From Saprospiraceae bacterium (GTDB taxonomy: Bacteria; Bacteroidota; Bacteroidia; Chitinophagales; Saprospiraceae), in the NCBI GenBank assembly GCA_007125435.1, contig SLDF01000109.1, positions 1-9,495 on the forward strand: a DNA stretch of 9,495 nucleotides. The letters run 5' to 3'. The translations under genes and the position numbers were made by a program. Position 1 is the first letter of the stretch. Every line of letters starts with the position of its first letter. A model generated the notes under the pieces. That model saw only the letters and a program-made list of their open reading frames with translations, made no database searches and was not told the DNA's origin. Positions 1 through 6,204 of this stretch are shown here, piece by piece.

Positions 1-34
1 CAGGTGGTCCCAGGTTCAAGTCCTGGTGGGCCCA
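1..34 (+). tRNA. tRNA, 3' part only (isotype not determinable)
   Basis: The window opens inside a tRNA gene. Visible are the last bases of the anticodon stem, a 5-nt variable region (5-9), and a complete T arm: stem CCAGG (10-14), loop TTCAAGT (15-21), stem CCTGG (22-26). The 3' acceptor strand TGGGCCC (27-33) and discriminator A34 follow. The next bases are CCT, so the CCA end is not encoded and must be added after transcription. The acceptor implies a 5' end of GGGCCCA. The anticodon lies outside the window; an Ile or Met type is only a guess. A strong terminator follows within 10 bases, so this is the end of its transcription unit. Confidence 0.78.
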
Positions 35-40
35 CCTAAA

Positions 41-69
41 GCGTCTCAGTTTTGAGACGCTTTTTTTTT
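41..69 (+). terminator. Rho-independent terminator after the tRNA
   Basis: A perfect 8-bp stem GCGTCTCA (41-48) and TGAGACGC (53-60) with a 4-nt loop GTTT is followed directly by nine T residues (61-69). It starts 7 bases after the tRNA discriminator and fits termination of the tRNA transcript. Confidence 0.88.
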
Positions 70-223
70 GCCCGTTTGTATTCTGGCATAGATCCTCGAT
101 TGCATAATGCTATTTTGCAGTAGACCTCCTTCATTATCTTACTTCTACCTTCCCTCTATGCCCAGATCACAGCAGAAAATCTTTTAGGGAAGAATCAATG
201 TTGGTAGCGTGTGATTGAGTTTA
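70..223. other. Intergenic stretch, nothing recognised
   Basis: The left part of a roughly 385-base gene-free region (70-455). I see no credible ORF, RNA gene or repeat here. The rest of the gap holds the dispersed repeat at 224-341 and the operon terminator at 381-417, annotated separately. Confidence 0.6.
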
Positions 224-341
224 TTGCTTTGGGCATCACCCTTCACTTCGCTTCGGGTCGCTACGCTTCGGGGCTCGCTGTTCGCTCGGTCCTGCGGACT
301 CACTCGCTACCACTCGTGACCCACTCCGCATCGCTGATGCA
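224..341 (+). repeat. Dispersed intergenic repeat, copy 1 (118 bp)
   Basis: This stretch is much richer in G+C than its AT-rich surroundings and is built of short degenerate words such as CGCTTCGGG, TCGCTACG and CTCGCTGTTCGCTCGG. It matches the reverse complement of 4154-4294. The first 19 bases are identical, the last 21 differ at one position, and a 12-base core (CGGGTCGCTACG, 254-265) plus the next 30 or so bases are clearly related. The right part is diverged and 23 bp shorter than in copy 2. The unit is bounded by GCATCA (233-238) and its inverse TGATGC (335-340), and the right end can fold as GCATC-GCT-GATGC (328-340). No coding potential is credible. It resembles the non-autonomous intergenic repeats common in Bacteroidota; how it spreads is unknown. 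Confidence 0.8.
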
Positions 342-380
342 AGATTGGAGAAAAAAAACTACTTATAAACACACATGAAA

Positions 381-417
381 GAAAATAAAAAAGAGCCCTT
401 TTATCAAAAAAGGACTC
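381..417 (-). terminator. Rho-independent terminator of the FAS1/globin operon
   Basis: Read on the minus strand, GAGTCCTTTT (417-408) pairs with AAAAGGGCTC (402-393) over 10 bp with one G-T wobble and a 5-nt loop. A T-rich tail TTTTTTATTTTC follows (392-381). It lies 39 bases past the fasciclin stop codon and fits the end of the leftward operon, just before the dispersed repeat. Confidence 0.85.
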
Positions 418-455
418 TCATGAAAGTAAATCAATGCACAAAAAGTATTCACGTA

Positions 456-1022
456 TTATTTAGGCAACAATACTTTATCGATGACGTGAATGACTCCATT
501 GGATTGATACACATCATACGTGCTGATGTTAGCTACATTGCCATTGCTGTCTTGGATAATGATATTTCTATTGCCGTTCATTGAAGCAGTCAAAGCACCA
601 CCATTCACCGTTTTAAGTGTGGCTTTACCCTTGCCATCTTTTATAGCTTTTTCAATGGCTTTTGTGTCCATTCTACCGGCTACCACGTGGTAGGTCAATA
701 CGCCAGTCAATTGATCTTTTGCCTCTGGCTTCAATAAAGCGCTTACTGTGCCTTCCGGTAGCGCATCAAAAGCTGAATTCACCGGTGCGAATACTGTAAA
801 TGGCCCTTCGCTCTGCAGTGTCTCGACCAGACCGGCTGCTTTCACTGCTGCCACCAAGGTCGTGTGATCTTTTGAGTTGACGGCATTCTCTACGATATTC
901 TTTTTAGGATACATCGCTTCACCTCCTACCATCGTAGTGCCATTCTGCGCATCCAGATGTGTTAATCCTCCAAATGCTATCAATAGCACAGCTGTGTATA
1001 AAAACGAATTTAAATTTTTCAT
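456..1022 (-). CDS. Secreted fasciclin (FAS1) domain protein
   Basis: A 188-residue protein with one FAS1 domain and a signal peptide. Residues 1-25 have Lys2, a hydrophobic stretch (7-20) and a likely cleavage site near HLDAQ-N. The FAS1 fold covers about 41-187. Its hallmarks are the H1 motif TVFAPVNSAFDALP (76-89), the central YH (111-112) and the H2 motif NGVIHVIDKVLLP (175-187). FAS1 domains mediate adhesion to proteins or polysaccharides in many organisms; the ligand here cannot be read from sequence. There is no sorting domain or lipobox, so the product is probably periplasmic or released. It is the last gene of a three-gene leftward operon, 33 bases after the globin-like gene and 39 bases before a strong terminator. 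The ATG start puts the signal peptide at the N terminus; no Shine-Dalgarno is seen, as usual in this phylum. Family assignment is secure, biological role is not. Confidence 0.93.
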   Translation of the reverse strand: MKNLNSFLYTAVLLIAFGGLTHLDAQNGTTMVGGEAMYPKKNIVENAVNSKDHTTLVAAVKAAGLVETLQSEGPFTVFAPVNSAFDALPEGTVSALLKPEAKDQLTGVLTYHVVAGRMDTKAIEKAIKDGKGKATLKTVNGGALTASMNGNRNIIIQDSNGNVANISTYDVYQSNGVIHVIDKVLLPK

Positions 1023-1055
1023 GTGATTTAAGTTTATAAAGGTTTGTTAATAAGT

Positions 1056-1616
1056 TTATCTTTGGACAACGACGTCCCTCAGCGTTTCAATCAGCTCGCC
1101 TACCTCGCCGATCAGTTCGTTAGGTACATTGTTTTGCTGTGCGCCGACTACTACAGCGCCTACAAAATCATCAAATCCCTGATTGTCTGACTTTGCGCCC
1201 ATTCTTGGGTTTCTCTCCGGATCATGGGCTGCTTCCATGCTCAGACCATTATAAGTGGCATTTTCCGAGCCGGTCGCCACACTGAAAAAGTCTGTTAAGT
1301 CTTTGCTGAGCACAGCAATATTTGACAAATTACCAGCTCCTACTTCTTCTAATAATGGTGCAAAATACACCTCTAATGAAGGCGTTGCTGCTATGACGAA
1401 TATGGTACTGTCAGCGACTGATCGAAGATTCAACCTGCCTTGCTCGATCATCATGCCTGGGTTGGCAGGGTCAGAGACCATCTGATTGCCACCTAGCCTA
1501 TCGTATAAAGTTTCTTCTTCCGGCATGTCCATGTCATCATCATCCTTGCTACAAGCCGTGAAGCTGATCACAGCACCTAGCATCAAAATGGTTAATAGAT
1601 TCCAATTAAATTTCAT
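1056..1616 (-). CDS. Surface lipoprotein resembling a group 1 truncated haemoglobin
   Basis: A 186-residue exported protein. The N terminus is a lipoprotein signal peptide with lipobox FTAC (Cys22), followed by S-K-D-D-D-D, which matches the Bacteroidota lipoprotein export signal (C-x-K-[DE]2) for the outer face of the outer membrane. The mature part shows group 1 truncated-globin features: LYDRLGG (37-43, pre-A/A), an FF pair (110-111), YNGLSMEAAH (122-131) ending in the probable proximal haem ligand His131, GFDDFV (147-152), and a C-terminal helix VPNELIGEVGELIETLRDVV (164-183). Canonical truncated globins of this group are usually near 120 residues and cytoplasmic; here there are about 20 extra residues after LYDRLGG and a longer loop after His131. 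I cannot place the usual distal B10 Tyr with confidence. It is the middle gene of the operon (20 bases after the upstream gene, 33 before fasciclin). Haem binding is inferred from the family. Confidence 0.82.
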   Translation of the reverse strand: MKFNWNLLTILMLGAVISFTACSKDDDDMDMPEEETLYDRLGGNQMVSDPANPGMMIEQGRLNLRSVADSTIFVIAATPSLEVYFAPLLEEVGAGNLSNIAVLSKDLTDFFSVATGSENATYNGLSMEAAHDPERNPRMGAKSDNQGFDDFVGAVVVGAQQNNVPNELIGEVGELIETLRDVVVQR

Positions 1617-1636
1617 GTTGATTGTTATTTTAATGG

Positions 1637-2098
1637 TTATTGAATACTTGTGAATAATGTCTCAAAAGCTCGGCCTAGTCGACCGGTAATGGATCTTTGA
1701 TCTACTACCGGGCATGATGATGCCAACTTTTCTTCTGTTACTTGATACAGCTCACCATCGAAATCAAAGCCTAGCTTTGCTTTATCAAACACTTCTGCCG
1801 CATTGGTCGACTCTGAGCTGAACCCATAGACCAGAATATTATCTGCTTCATTGTAGTAGACATGATTAACGCCTTCTATTTTTCGTATGAATGATTTGAT
1901 GTCCTGTACAGACTGCACATCCACAGTGTTGGGAAAATCTATCCGACCTATTTCGATGTGTCTTGTGTGAGAAAATGCATGGGGTCTGGTCACATCATAA
2001 ATGTGCATCCCTAACACCAGGCTGAATAAAAGGAATGATGATACCACACCAATCGTTGTCCACTTTAGGATTGTCTTAATTCTTTTTCGCGTTGCCAT
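1637..2098 (-). CDS. Membrane-anchored small protein, possible HMA-like ferredoxin fold
   Basis: I do not recognise a named family for this 153-residue protein. A basic N terminus (RKRIK, 4-8) precedes one transmembrane helix (about 12-33), so the rest should face the periplasm. The segment at about 48-110 (IGRIDFPNTVDV, then SVQDIKSFIRKIEGVNHVYY, then NILVYGFSSES and AAEVFDKAK) has the beta-alpha-beta-beta-alpha rhythm and the 'I-x-x-IEGV' phrase of heavy-metal-associated (HMA) domains. It lacks their CxxC metal site. The only cysteine is Cys129, in SSCPV near the C terminus. It is the first gene of the leftward operon, 20 bases before the globin-like gene. Its role could be envelope metal or haem handling or a purely structural partner; this is inference. 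Nothing obvious resembling a ribosome binding site precedes the ATG. Confidence 0.8.
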   Translation of the reverse strand: MATRKRIKTILKWTTIGVVSSFLLFSLVLGMHIYDVTRPHAFSHTRHIEIGRIDFPNTVDVQSVQDIKSFIRKIEGVNHVYYNEADNILVYGFSSESTNAAEVFDKAKLGFDFDGELYQVTEEKLASSCPVVDQRSITGRLGRAFETLFTSIQ

Positions 2099-2186
2099 AT
2101 CGTAAATGTTTTTGTTCTACTTACGTTGGCAACCGGAGTATTGGATCATGTGGATGTATACTTTTTTAGATCTTTAGTGGCAAAAT

Positions 2187-2209
2187 TTGTATATATTATT
2201 GATATACAA
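2187..2209. promoter_or_regulatory. Operator-like inverted repeat in the divergent intergenic region
   Basis: Perfect 8-bp arms TTGTATAT (2187-2194) and ATATACAA (2202-2209) are separated by 7 bases. The site lies 88 bases upstream of the first gene of the leftward operon and 253 bases upstream of the rightward hydrolase gene. Length and symmetry fit a binding site for a dimeric regulator near the leftward promoter, for which I could not find a clear TAnnTTTG box. The arms are AT-rich, so chance is possible. The rest of the 364-base gap (2099-2462) shows only a doubtful small ORF at 2313-2450. Confidence 0.35.
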
Positions 2210-2312
2210 CAAGATGCAATCGTTTTATCTGATTTTGTTTCTTACAATAGTTAAGATCTGAGTCATTCTTCCACTCATTTTTGACTCACAACAAAAAGTA
2301 TTTATATACCTC

Positions 2313-2450
2313 ATGACAATACACATAGAATGGCTACAATCTGACGCGATGGTTCTCAGTAGTAATACTGAACCACGAATTGTCATCGTTAAAAGAAAAG
2401 AATGTATGGACGCCCTTTGTAATAAAATGCTAACTTACCAACTAAGCTAA
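2313..2450 (+). CDS. Possible 45-residue small ORF (doubtful)
   Basis: An ATG-to-TAA frame of 45 codons begins MTIHIEWLQSDAM, contains PRIVIVKRKECMDALCNKML and ends 12 bases before the start of the DUF3089 hydrolase gene. The frame stays open upstream back to 2262 without another ATG. The composition is mixed and charged, with no transmembrane segment and two Cys residues. I recognise no family. It could be a real short leader gene, the remnant of a decayed gene, or chance. I find no ribosome binding site or promoter to favour it. Confidence 0.2.
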   Translation: MTIHIEWLQSDAMVLSSNTEPRIVIVKRKECMDALCNKMLTYQLS

Positions 2451-2462
2451 ATTAGCCCTTTC

Positions 2463-3902
2463 ATGAATAGAAAAATGACTTACATATTCTACTCTATCAT
2501 ATTTGTTATTACCGTGTTTGGGAATGCAGGTGCTCAGACTGATTATAGCGATATGGCCAATTGGGCTTGTCATCCCGACAAGATCGGTACGCTGATCGAT
2601 GGATATGACCTGAGCATAGCCGTCATAGACCGGGATTTATCTACAAAACAACGGATTGAGGTCGACAATAATGCCATGAATGATACAGGTGTAGATGTGT
2701 TTTTTGTACACCCAACAGTATTGCAAAATATATTCAGCTACACAGAACGTGAAAACATACCTATTGAAGAGCAGCCCGGCTTTCTCGTGACAGCGACTGT
2801 GGTAGGACAAGCCGGCTTACTTGCTCAGTTTGGTCGATTATTTGCACCGCGGTATAGACAGGCAACGCCGCCTGTGTTCATAGGAAGCCCTCTGGATGAG
2901 CAGCAAGCAGAAGTGATAGGTGTAGCATATGATGATGTCAGAAATGCTTTCCTAAATTATTTAGAACATCAGAATAATGGGAACAAGGTCATTTTAGCAG
3001 CCCACTCACAGGGGTCTTACTTATTATCCATGCTACTACGCGATATCTTTGACAATGATGAAGCCCTAATGGACAAGCTTGCGGTCGCCGTTGTTGCAGG
3101 TATGGCAGCTGTTTATGATGAATCAGACACAAGTGGCTGGTGGGAGAATATTTCTTTGTGCACGAATATTGATCAGTGCAGATGTGTCATGACCTGGCGT
3201 TGCTATAAAGAAGGTCAAACTATCTCAGACATACTGCCTTCTCATCCGGCTCAAAACCAAAGTCTAGTTGATGACGGCCTCGTTTACGCGGCATTTGATC
3301 GCACTGCCGGTTCTTTGTTTCAAGATTCCCTGTATTATGGTATCGACCAGTCGTACGTGGATAATTATCTGACCTTAAACATTGGTTTGCCCATCGATAG
3401 TGATGCCGGATTTGTAGCATTTGACAGCTTTTATCATATCCGATACCAGCGTCAGTCCGAAAGAAGCGTCGGATTCACTGTTGATTATGAGCCTGATGAA
3501 GAAGATTTGAGGCCTCACTTACTGGCTGAAGAAGAGACGAATCCTACTTTTGGCCAAATGGGCTATCACCGACGCGATTACAATATATATGGATGGGCAT
3601 TGATAGAGCAAATCAAGGCAAAACTTAGCTTATGCGTTTCATCTTCTACATCCACCTCTGAAGCTGCTGATATAGAATATTCGTGGTTCATCACGCCCAA
3701 TCCCGTTGGGGATATCATGACGTTCAGATGCAATGGTCATCTACCTGACCATACGGTCTTATTCATTTTCGACCTCAGTGGCCAATTGGTGTTACAGCAA
3801 CCCGTTAGAGATGATATGGCCATTTCACTATCAAATCTTCCATCAGGCACCTACATAGTCAAAGTACTAGATAGCGCAAAAAGGATTGTGATTTCCAGAT
3901 AA
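2463..3902 (+). CDS. Secreted DUF3089 alpha/beta-hydrolase with T9SS sorting domain
   Basis: A 479-residue exported enzyme. A signal peptide (1-24, ending NAGA-Q) is followed by a DUF3089 domain, an alpha/beta-hydrolase-like family of unknown substrate. Diagnostic stretches are MANWACHPDK (31-40), VDVFFVHPT (77-85), FAPRYRQA (127-134), AYDDVRNAFLNYL (155-167), the nucleophile elbow HSQGS with probable catalytic Ser182, and the Cys-rich SLCTNIDQCRCVMTW (231-245). GYHRRDYNIYGWAL (367-380) probably supplies the catalytic His369. Residues 405-479 form a type A T9SS C-terminal sorting domain: TPNPVGD (411-417), a beta-rich middle with FDLSGQLV (436-443), and LPSGTYIVKV (459-468). The enzyme should therefore cross the outer membrane through T9SS and be released or anchored at the surface. 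An ester or lipid substrate is likely but unproven. It is transcribed alone, divergent from the globin operon. The chosen ATG gives a clean signal peptide. Confidence 0.92.
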   Translation: MNRKMTYIFYSIIFVITVFGNAGAQTDYSDMANWACHPDKIGTLIDGYDLSIAVIDRDLSTKQRIEVDNNAMNDTGVDVFFVHPTVLQNIFSYTERENIPIEEQPGFLVTATVVGQAGLLAQFGRLFAPRYRQATPPVFIGSPLDEQQAEVIGVAYDDVRNAFLNYLEHQNNGNKVILAAHSQGSYLLSMLLRDIFDNDEALMDKLAVAVVAGMAAVYDESDTSGWWENISLCTNIDQCRCVMTWRCYKEGQTISDILPSHPAQNQSLVDDGLVYAAFDRTAGSLFQDSLYYGIDQSYVDNYLTLNIGLPIDSDAGFVAFDSFYHIRYQRQSERSVGFTVDYEPDEEDLRPHLLAEEETNPTFGQMGYHRRDYNIYGWALIEQIKAKLSLCVSSSTSTSEAADIEYSWFITPNPVGDIMTFRCNGHLPDHTVLFIFDLSGQLVLQQPVRDDMAISLSNLPSGTYIVKVLDSAKRIVISR

Positions 3903-4153
3903 GAGGTATGATAAACGATCAGTTTATGAATTGGAAAAGTATAGACAATCCCATTGAAGTGGAACTGTGGAATTTTTATTATAGCTGATAATTGTAAAGG
4001 TTTGACATTCTTTTCAAGGAATACCATGAAAATCAATGACTTCACATGAAAAAAGATTACTTTTTACACTACTGCATGAATTATGATTACAAATAGAGTG
4101 ATAAGAATGAAAAAACATATAGGCACATTTTTAAATGTCGTTTTTTCAGGTGA
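3903..4153. other. Intergenic stretch with a compound hairpin at its right end
   Basis: Most of this AT-rich stretch shows nothing recognisable; its short reading frames look random. At 4109-4147, GAAAAAAC (4109-4116) pairs with GTTTTTTC (4140-4147), and nested inside is ACATTT-TT-AAATGT (4125-4138). The T run in the right arm could make this a weak terminator for the DUF3089 gene, but it lies more than 200 bases past the stop codon. It directly abuts repeat copy 2, so it may equally belong to the flank of that element. Confidence 0.35.
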
Positions 4154-4294
4154 TGCATCAGCGATGTGGAGTGGTGGCGAAGCGAATGCGCAGCCAGACT
4201 CGATGTAGTCTTAGCGAAATCGAGGCCGAACGAATAGTGAGCCACGGAACGTAGCGACCCGACGACGACAGGAGGAGGGTGATGCCCAAAGCAA
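4154..4294 (-). repeat. Dispersed intergenic repeat, copy 2 (141 bp, inverted)
   Basis: This is the reverse-orientation partner of 224-341. In its own orientation it begins with the identical 19 bases (4294-4276, containing TTTGGGCATCACCCT), carries the shared core CGGGTCGCTACG (4261-4250) and a related GGCTCACTATTCGTTCGG segment. It ends with the 21 bases at 4174-4154 that differ from copy 1 at one site. It is also bounded by GCATCA and TGATGC (inner positions 4280-4285 and 4155-4160). The middle has an extra 23 bp relative to copy 1. Reading frames through it on the minus strand have low-complexity translations and are not credible genes. Confidence 0.8.
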
Positions 4295-4467
4295 AATAAT
4301 GAAACACACCCCATCATAAAGTCTTACTTTCATAAAAAACTTTTGCACAATGGTCCAACCGTGACTCTGCGATATATTTTCGTAGATTTTGTGATGCAAT
4401 AGCTGCCAGCCGCCCCAGACAGGTTGGGGGAAGGGAAGATTCTACTGCTTGAAACGTGTAAAGCTGC
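4295..4467. other. Intergenic stretch downstream of the GMC gene
   Basis: Lies between repeat copy 2 and the stop codon of the GMC oxidoreductase. The only structure is a modest GC-rich hairpin, CCCCA (4413-4417) with TGGGG (4425-4429), which has no T run on either strand. No clear terminator for the GMC gene is visible. Nothing else is recognised. Confidence 0.5.
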
Positions 4468-6084
4468 TTAATCATTCATTATCATATCTGCTGCTTTTTC
4501 TGCAATCATATATACCGCAGCATTAGTATTACCGGATATGATGGTTGGCATCACCGATGCATCTACGACTCTTAAGTTGGCAATATTATGGACTTGTAGT
4601 TTATCGTTGACCACAGCAGCCTCATCACAGCCCATTTTGCAAGTGCCTACGGGGTGATAAATGGTTTCTACCGTCTGTTTGATATGAGCTATCAACCCCT
4701 CTTCACTTTTGTCCAAAGGAGCAATTAATGTTTCCACATAAGCGGACATGGCATTGGACTGGATAACATCTATAGCTCGTCTACCGCCTTCTACTAACAA
4801 TTGTAAGTCACGGTCATCTTCAAGAAAATTAGGTTGAATAACCGGGGCATCAAATGGGTTATTAGATCGAATACTTACATAACCTCGAGAGTAAGGTTGG
4901 ATCAGACTAGGCAGTATGGTGAATCCATCTTTATCAGTAGGATAAGTATCTGCATTGTAAACATCTACATTTGGGTCATCAGGATGACCGGCATGGATAG
5001 GTGTAAAGTGAAATTGCATATTGACAGATGGGGCATCAAATACCTTGAAAAATGCACAAGCTTCTAAAGGGCTGATGGTCAAAGGCCCCCGACGATTTAT
5101 GAGCCACTGCATTAAGGCCTTGGCTTTGGCAATTGGTTTTAGATGTTGGTTGTAGCCGCTTTTAGATGGAGATAATGCCGAAATAAAGTAAAATAAATGA
5201 TCTTGTAAGTTTTGTCCTACGCCAGGTAATGATTGCTTCAGAGGAATACGGTGTTGTTTCAATAGATCGGCATGGCCTATACCAGATAGCATAAGGAGCT
5301 GAGGAGACTGAAAGCTACCTGCGCACAACAGCACCTCTTTAGCGACCTCTGCTTTATGTTCTTGTTTGGATCTGGCATCTATCCAGGCTACACCACAAGC
5401 TTGATCATTTTTTATAAGAATCTCTTTGACCATAGCCCGGGTTATGATGTGTAAATTTTTACGTTTCATCGCTGGCCTCAAGAAGGCATCTACTCCACTG
5501 TGTCTTTTACCATTCTTAATATTGAATTGAAACAAACCGGTGCCTTCCTGTTTTGCACCATTGTAATCATTATTCTCTTTCAGGTGGAGTACTTCCTTGC
5601 ACCCCTCAATAAAAGCCCTGGCAAGAGGCGTTTGAAACTGCTTAGCAAAGGATACATGTAGAGGCCCACCTTGGCCGTGATAGTCATTGTTTACATCTTC
5701 GTTGTTTTCGGATTTGATAAAATAGGGCAAGACTTCTCTATACGACCAGCCTCGATTGCCCAGCTTTGCCCATTTGTCATAATCTGAAGCGTTCCCCCTA
5801 ACATAAGCCATGGCATTGGTACTACTGCATCCTCCCAGGGTTTTCCCCCTTGGAAGGTAGATACGTCTATTGTAGATGTGGTCTTGTGGCTCAGTGGTAA
5901 ACCCCCAATCTACGCCAGACCGATGGAGATTACCATAGGCAGCCGGTATTTTGATGAAAGGGTTACTGTCTCTGCCTCCTGCTTCTAAAAGCAAGACCTC
6001 ATTCTCCGGATCTTCTGTCAATCTATTGGCCAATACACAGCCAGCAGACCCCGCTCCGATGATGATGTAGTCGTATTTGATCAT
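4468..6084 (-). CDS. GMC-family FAD-dependent oxidoreductase (choline/alcohol dehydrogenase-like)
   Basis: A 538-residue full-length flavoenzyme of the glucose-methanol-choline family, which oxidises alcohols to aldehydes. The N-terminal FAD-binding beta-alpha-beta unit is clear: IIIGAGSAG (7-15) and the ribose-binding Glu34 in LLLEAG. GMC signature 1 is RGKTLGGCSSTNAMAYVRG (79-97), and signature 2 (GSFQSPQLLMLSGIG) lies near 257-271. The C-terminal active site carries YHPVGTCKMG with catalytic His477 and the SGNTNAA segment (517-523) holding the partner Asn. There is no signal peptide, so it is cytoplasmic or membrane-associated. Length is close to choline dehydrogenase BetA and to alkanol dehydrogenases, but no betaine-aldehyde dehydrogenase or transporter gene is next to it, so the substrate is open. 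It is monocistronic here. The start gives the standard short N terminus MIKYDYIIIGAG. Confidence 0.95.
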   Translation of the reverse strand: MIKYDYIIIGAGSAGCVLANRLTEDPENEVLLLEAGGRDSNPFIKIPAAYGNLHRSGVDWGFTTEPQDHIYNRRIYLPRGKTLGGCSSTNAMAYVRGNASDYDKWAKLGNRGWSYREVLPYFIKSENNEDVNNDYHGQGGPLHVSFAKQFQTPLARAFIEGCKEVLHLKENNDYNGAKQEGTGLFQFNIKNGKRHSGVDAFLRPAMKRKNLHIITRAMVKEILIKNDQACGVAWIDARSKQEHKAEVAKEVLLCAGSFQSPQLLMLSGIGHADLLKQHRIPLKQSLPGVGQNLQDHLFYFISALSPSKSGYNQHLKPIAKAKALMQWLINRRGPLTISPLEACAFFKVFDAPSVNMQFHFTPIHAGHPDDPNVDVYNADTYPTDKDGFTILPSLIQPYSRGYVSIRSNNPFDAPVIQPNFLEDDRDLQLLVEGGRRAIDVIQSNAMSAYVETLIAPLDKSEEGLIAHIKQTVETIYHPVGTCKMGCDEAAVVNDKLQVHNIANLRVVDASVMPTIISGNTNAAVYMIAEKAADMIMND

Positions 6085-6204
6085 ACTTTTTGATTAGGCC
6101 TTTTTCTGGTGCAATTTAGCTATTTTTTTGCGACAAATAACACACTAATCTATTGCATAATTCGGATTGAACTCCTCAAATTAAAAAATCAAACACATCC
6201 ACTT

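Noticed and set aside
224..341. CRISPR-like or tandem array reading of the CGCTTCGGG / TCGCTACG words
   Set aside because: The words are short, degenerate and not separated by regular spacers; the whole unit recurs once inverted at 4154-4294, so it is a dispersed repeat.
375..584. 69-codon frame on the plus strand
   Set aside because: It runs through the operon terminator and the antisense of the fasciclin gene; the translation looks random.
3911..3927. ATAAAC-GATCA-GTTTAT hairpin just after the DUF3089 stop as a terminator
   Set aside because: The stem is only 6 AT-rich base pairs and no T run follows.
3908..3988. 26-codon frame after the DUF3089 gene
   Set aside because: Very short, overlapping nothing conserved, and without any recognisable feature; indistinguishable from chance.
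4087..4399. Two overlapping minus-strand frames (76 and 62 codons)
   Set aside because: Both are carried by the dispersed repeat copy 2 and its flanks, are out of frame with each other, and have biased translations rich in H, S and R.
4468..6084. Naming the GMC gene betA
   Set aside because: Family motifs are clear, but nothing in the sequence or its neighbours shows choline specificity.
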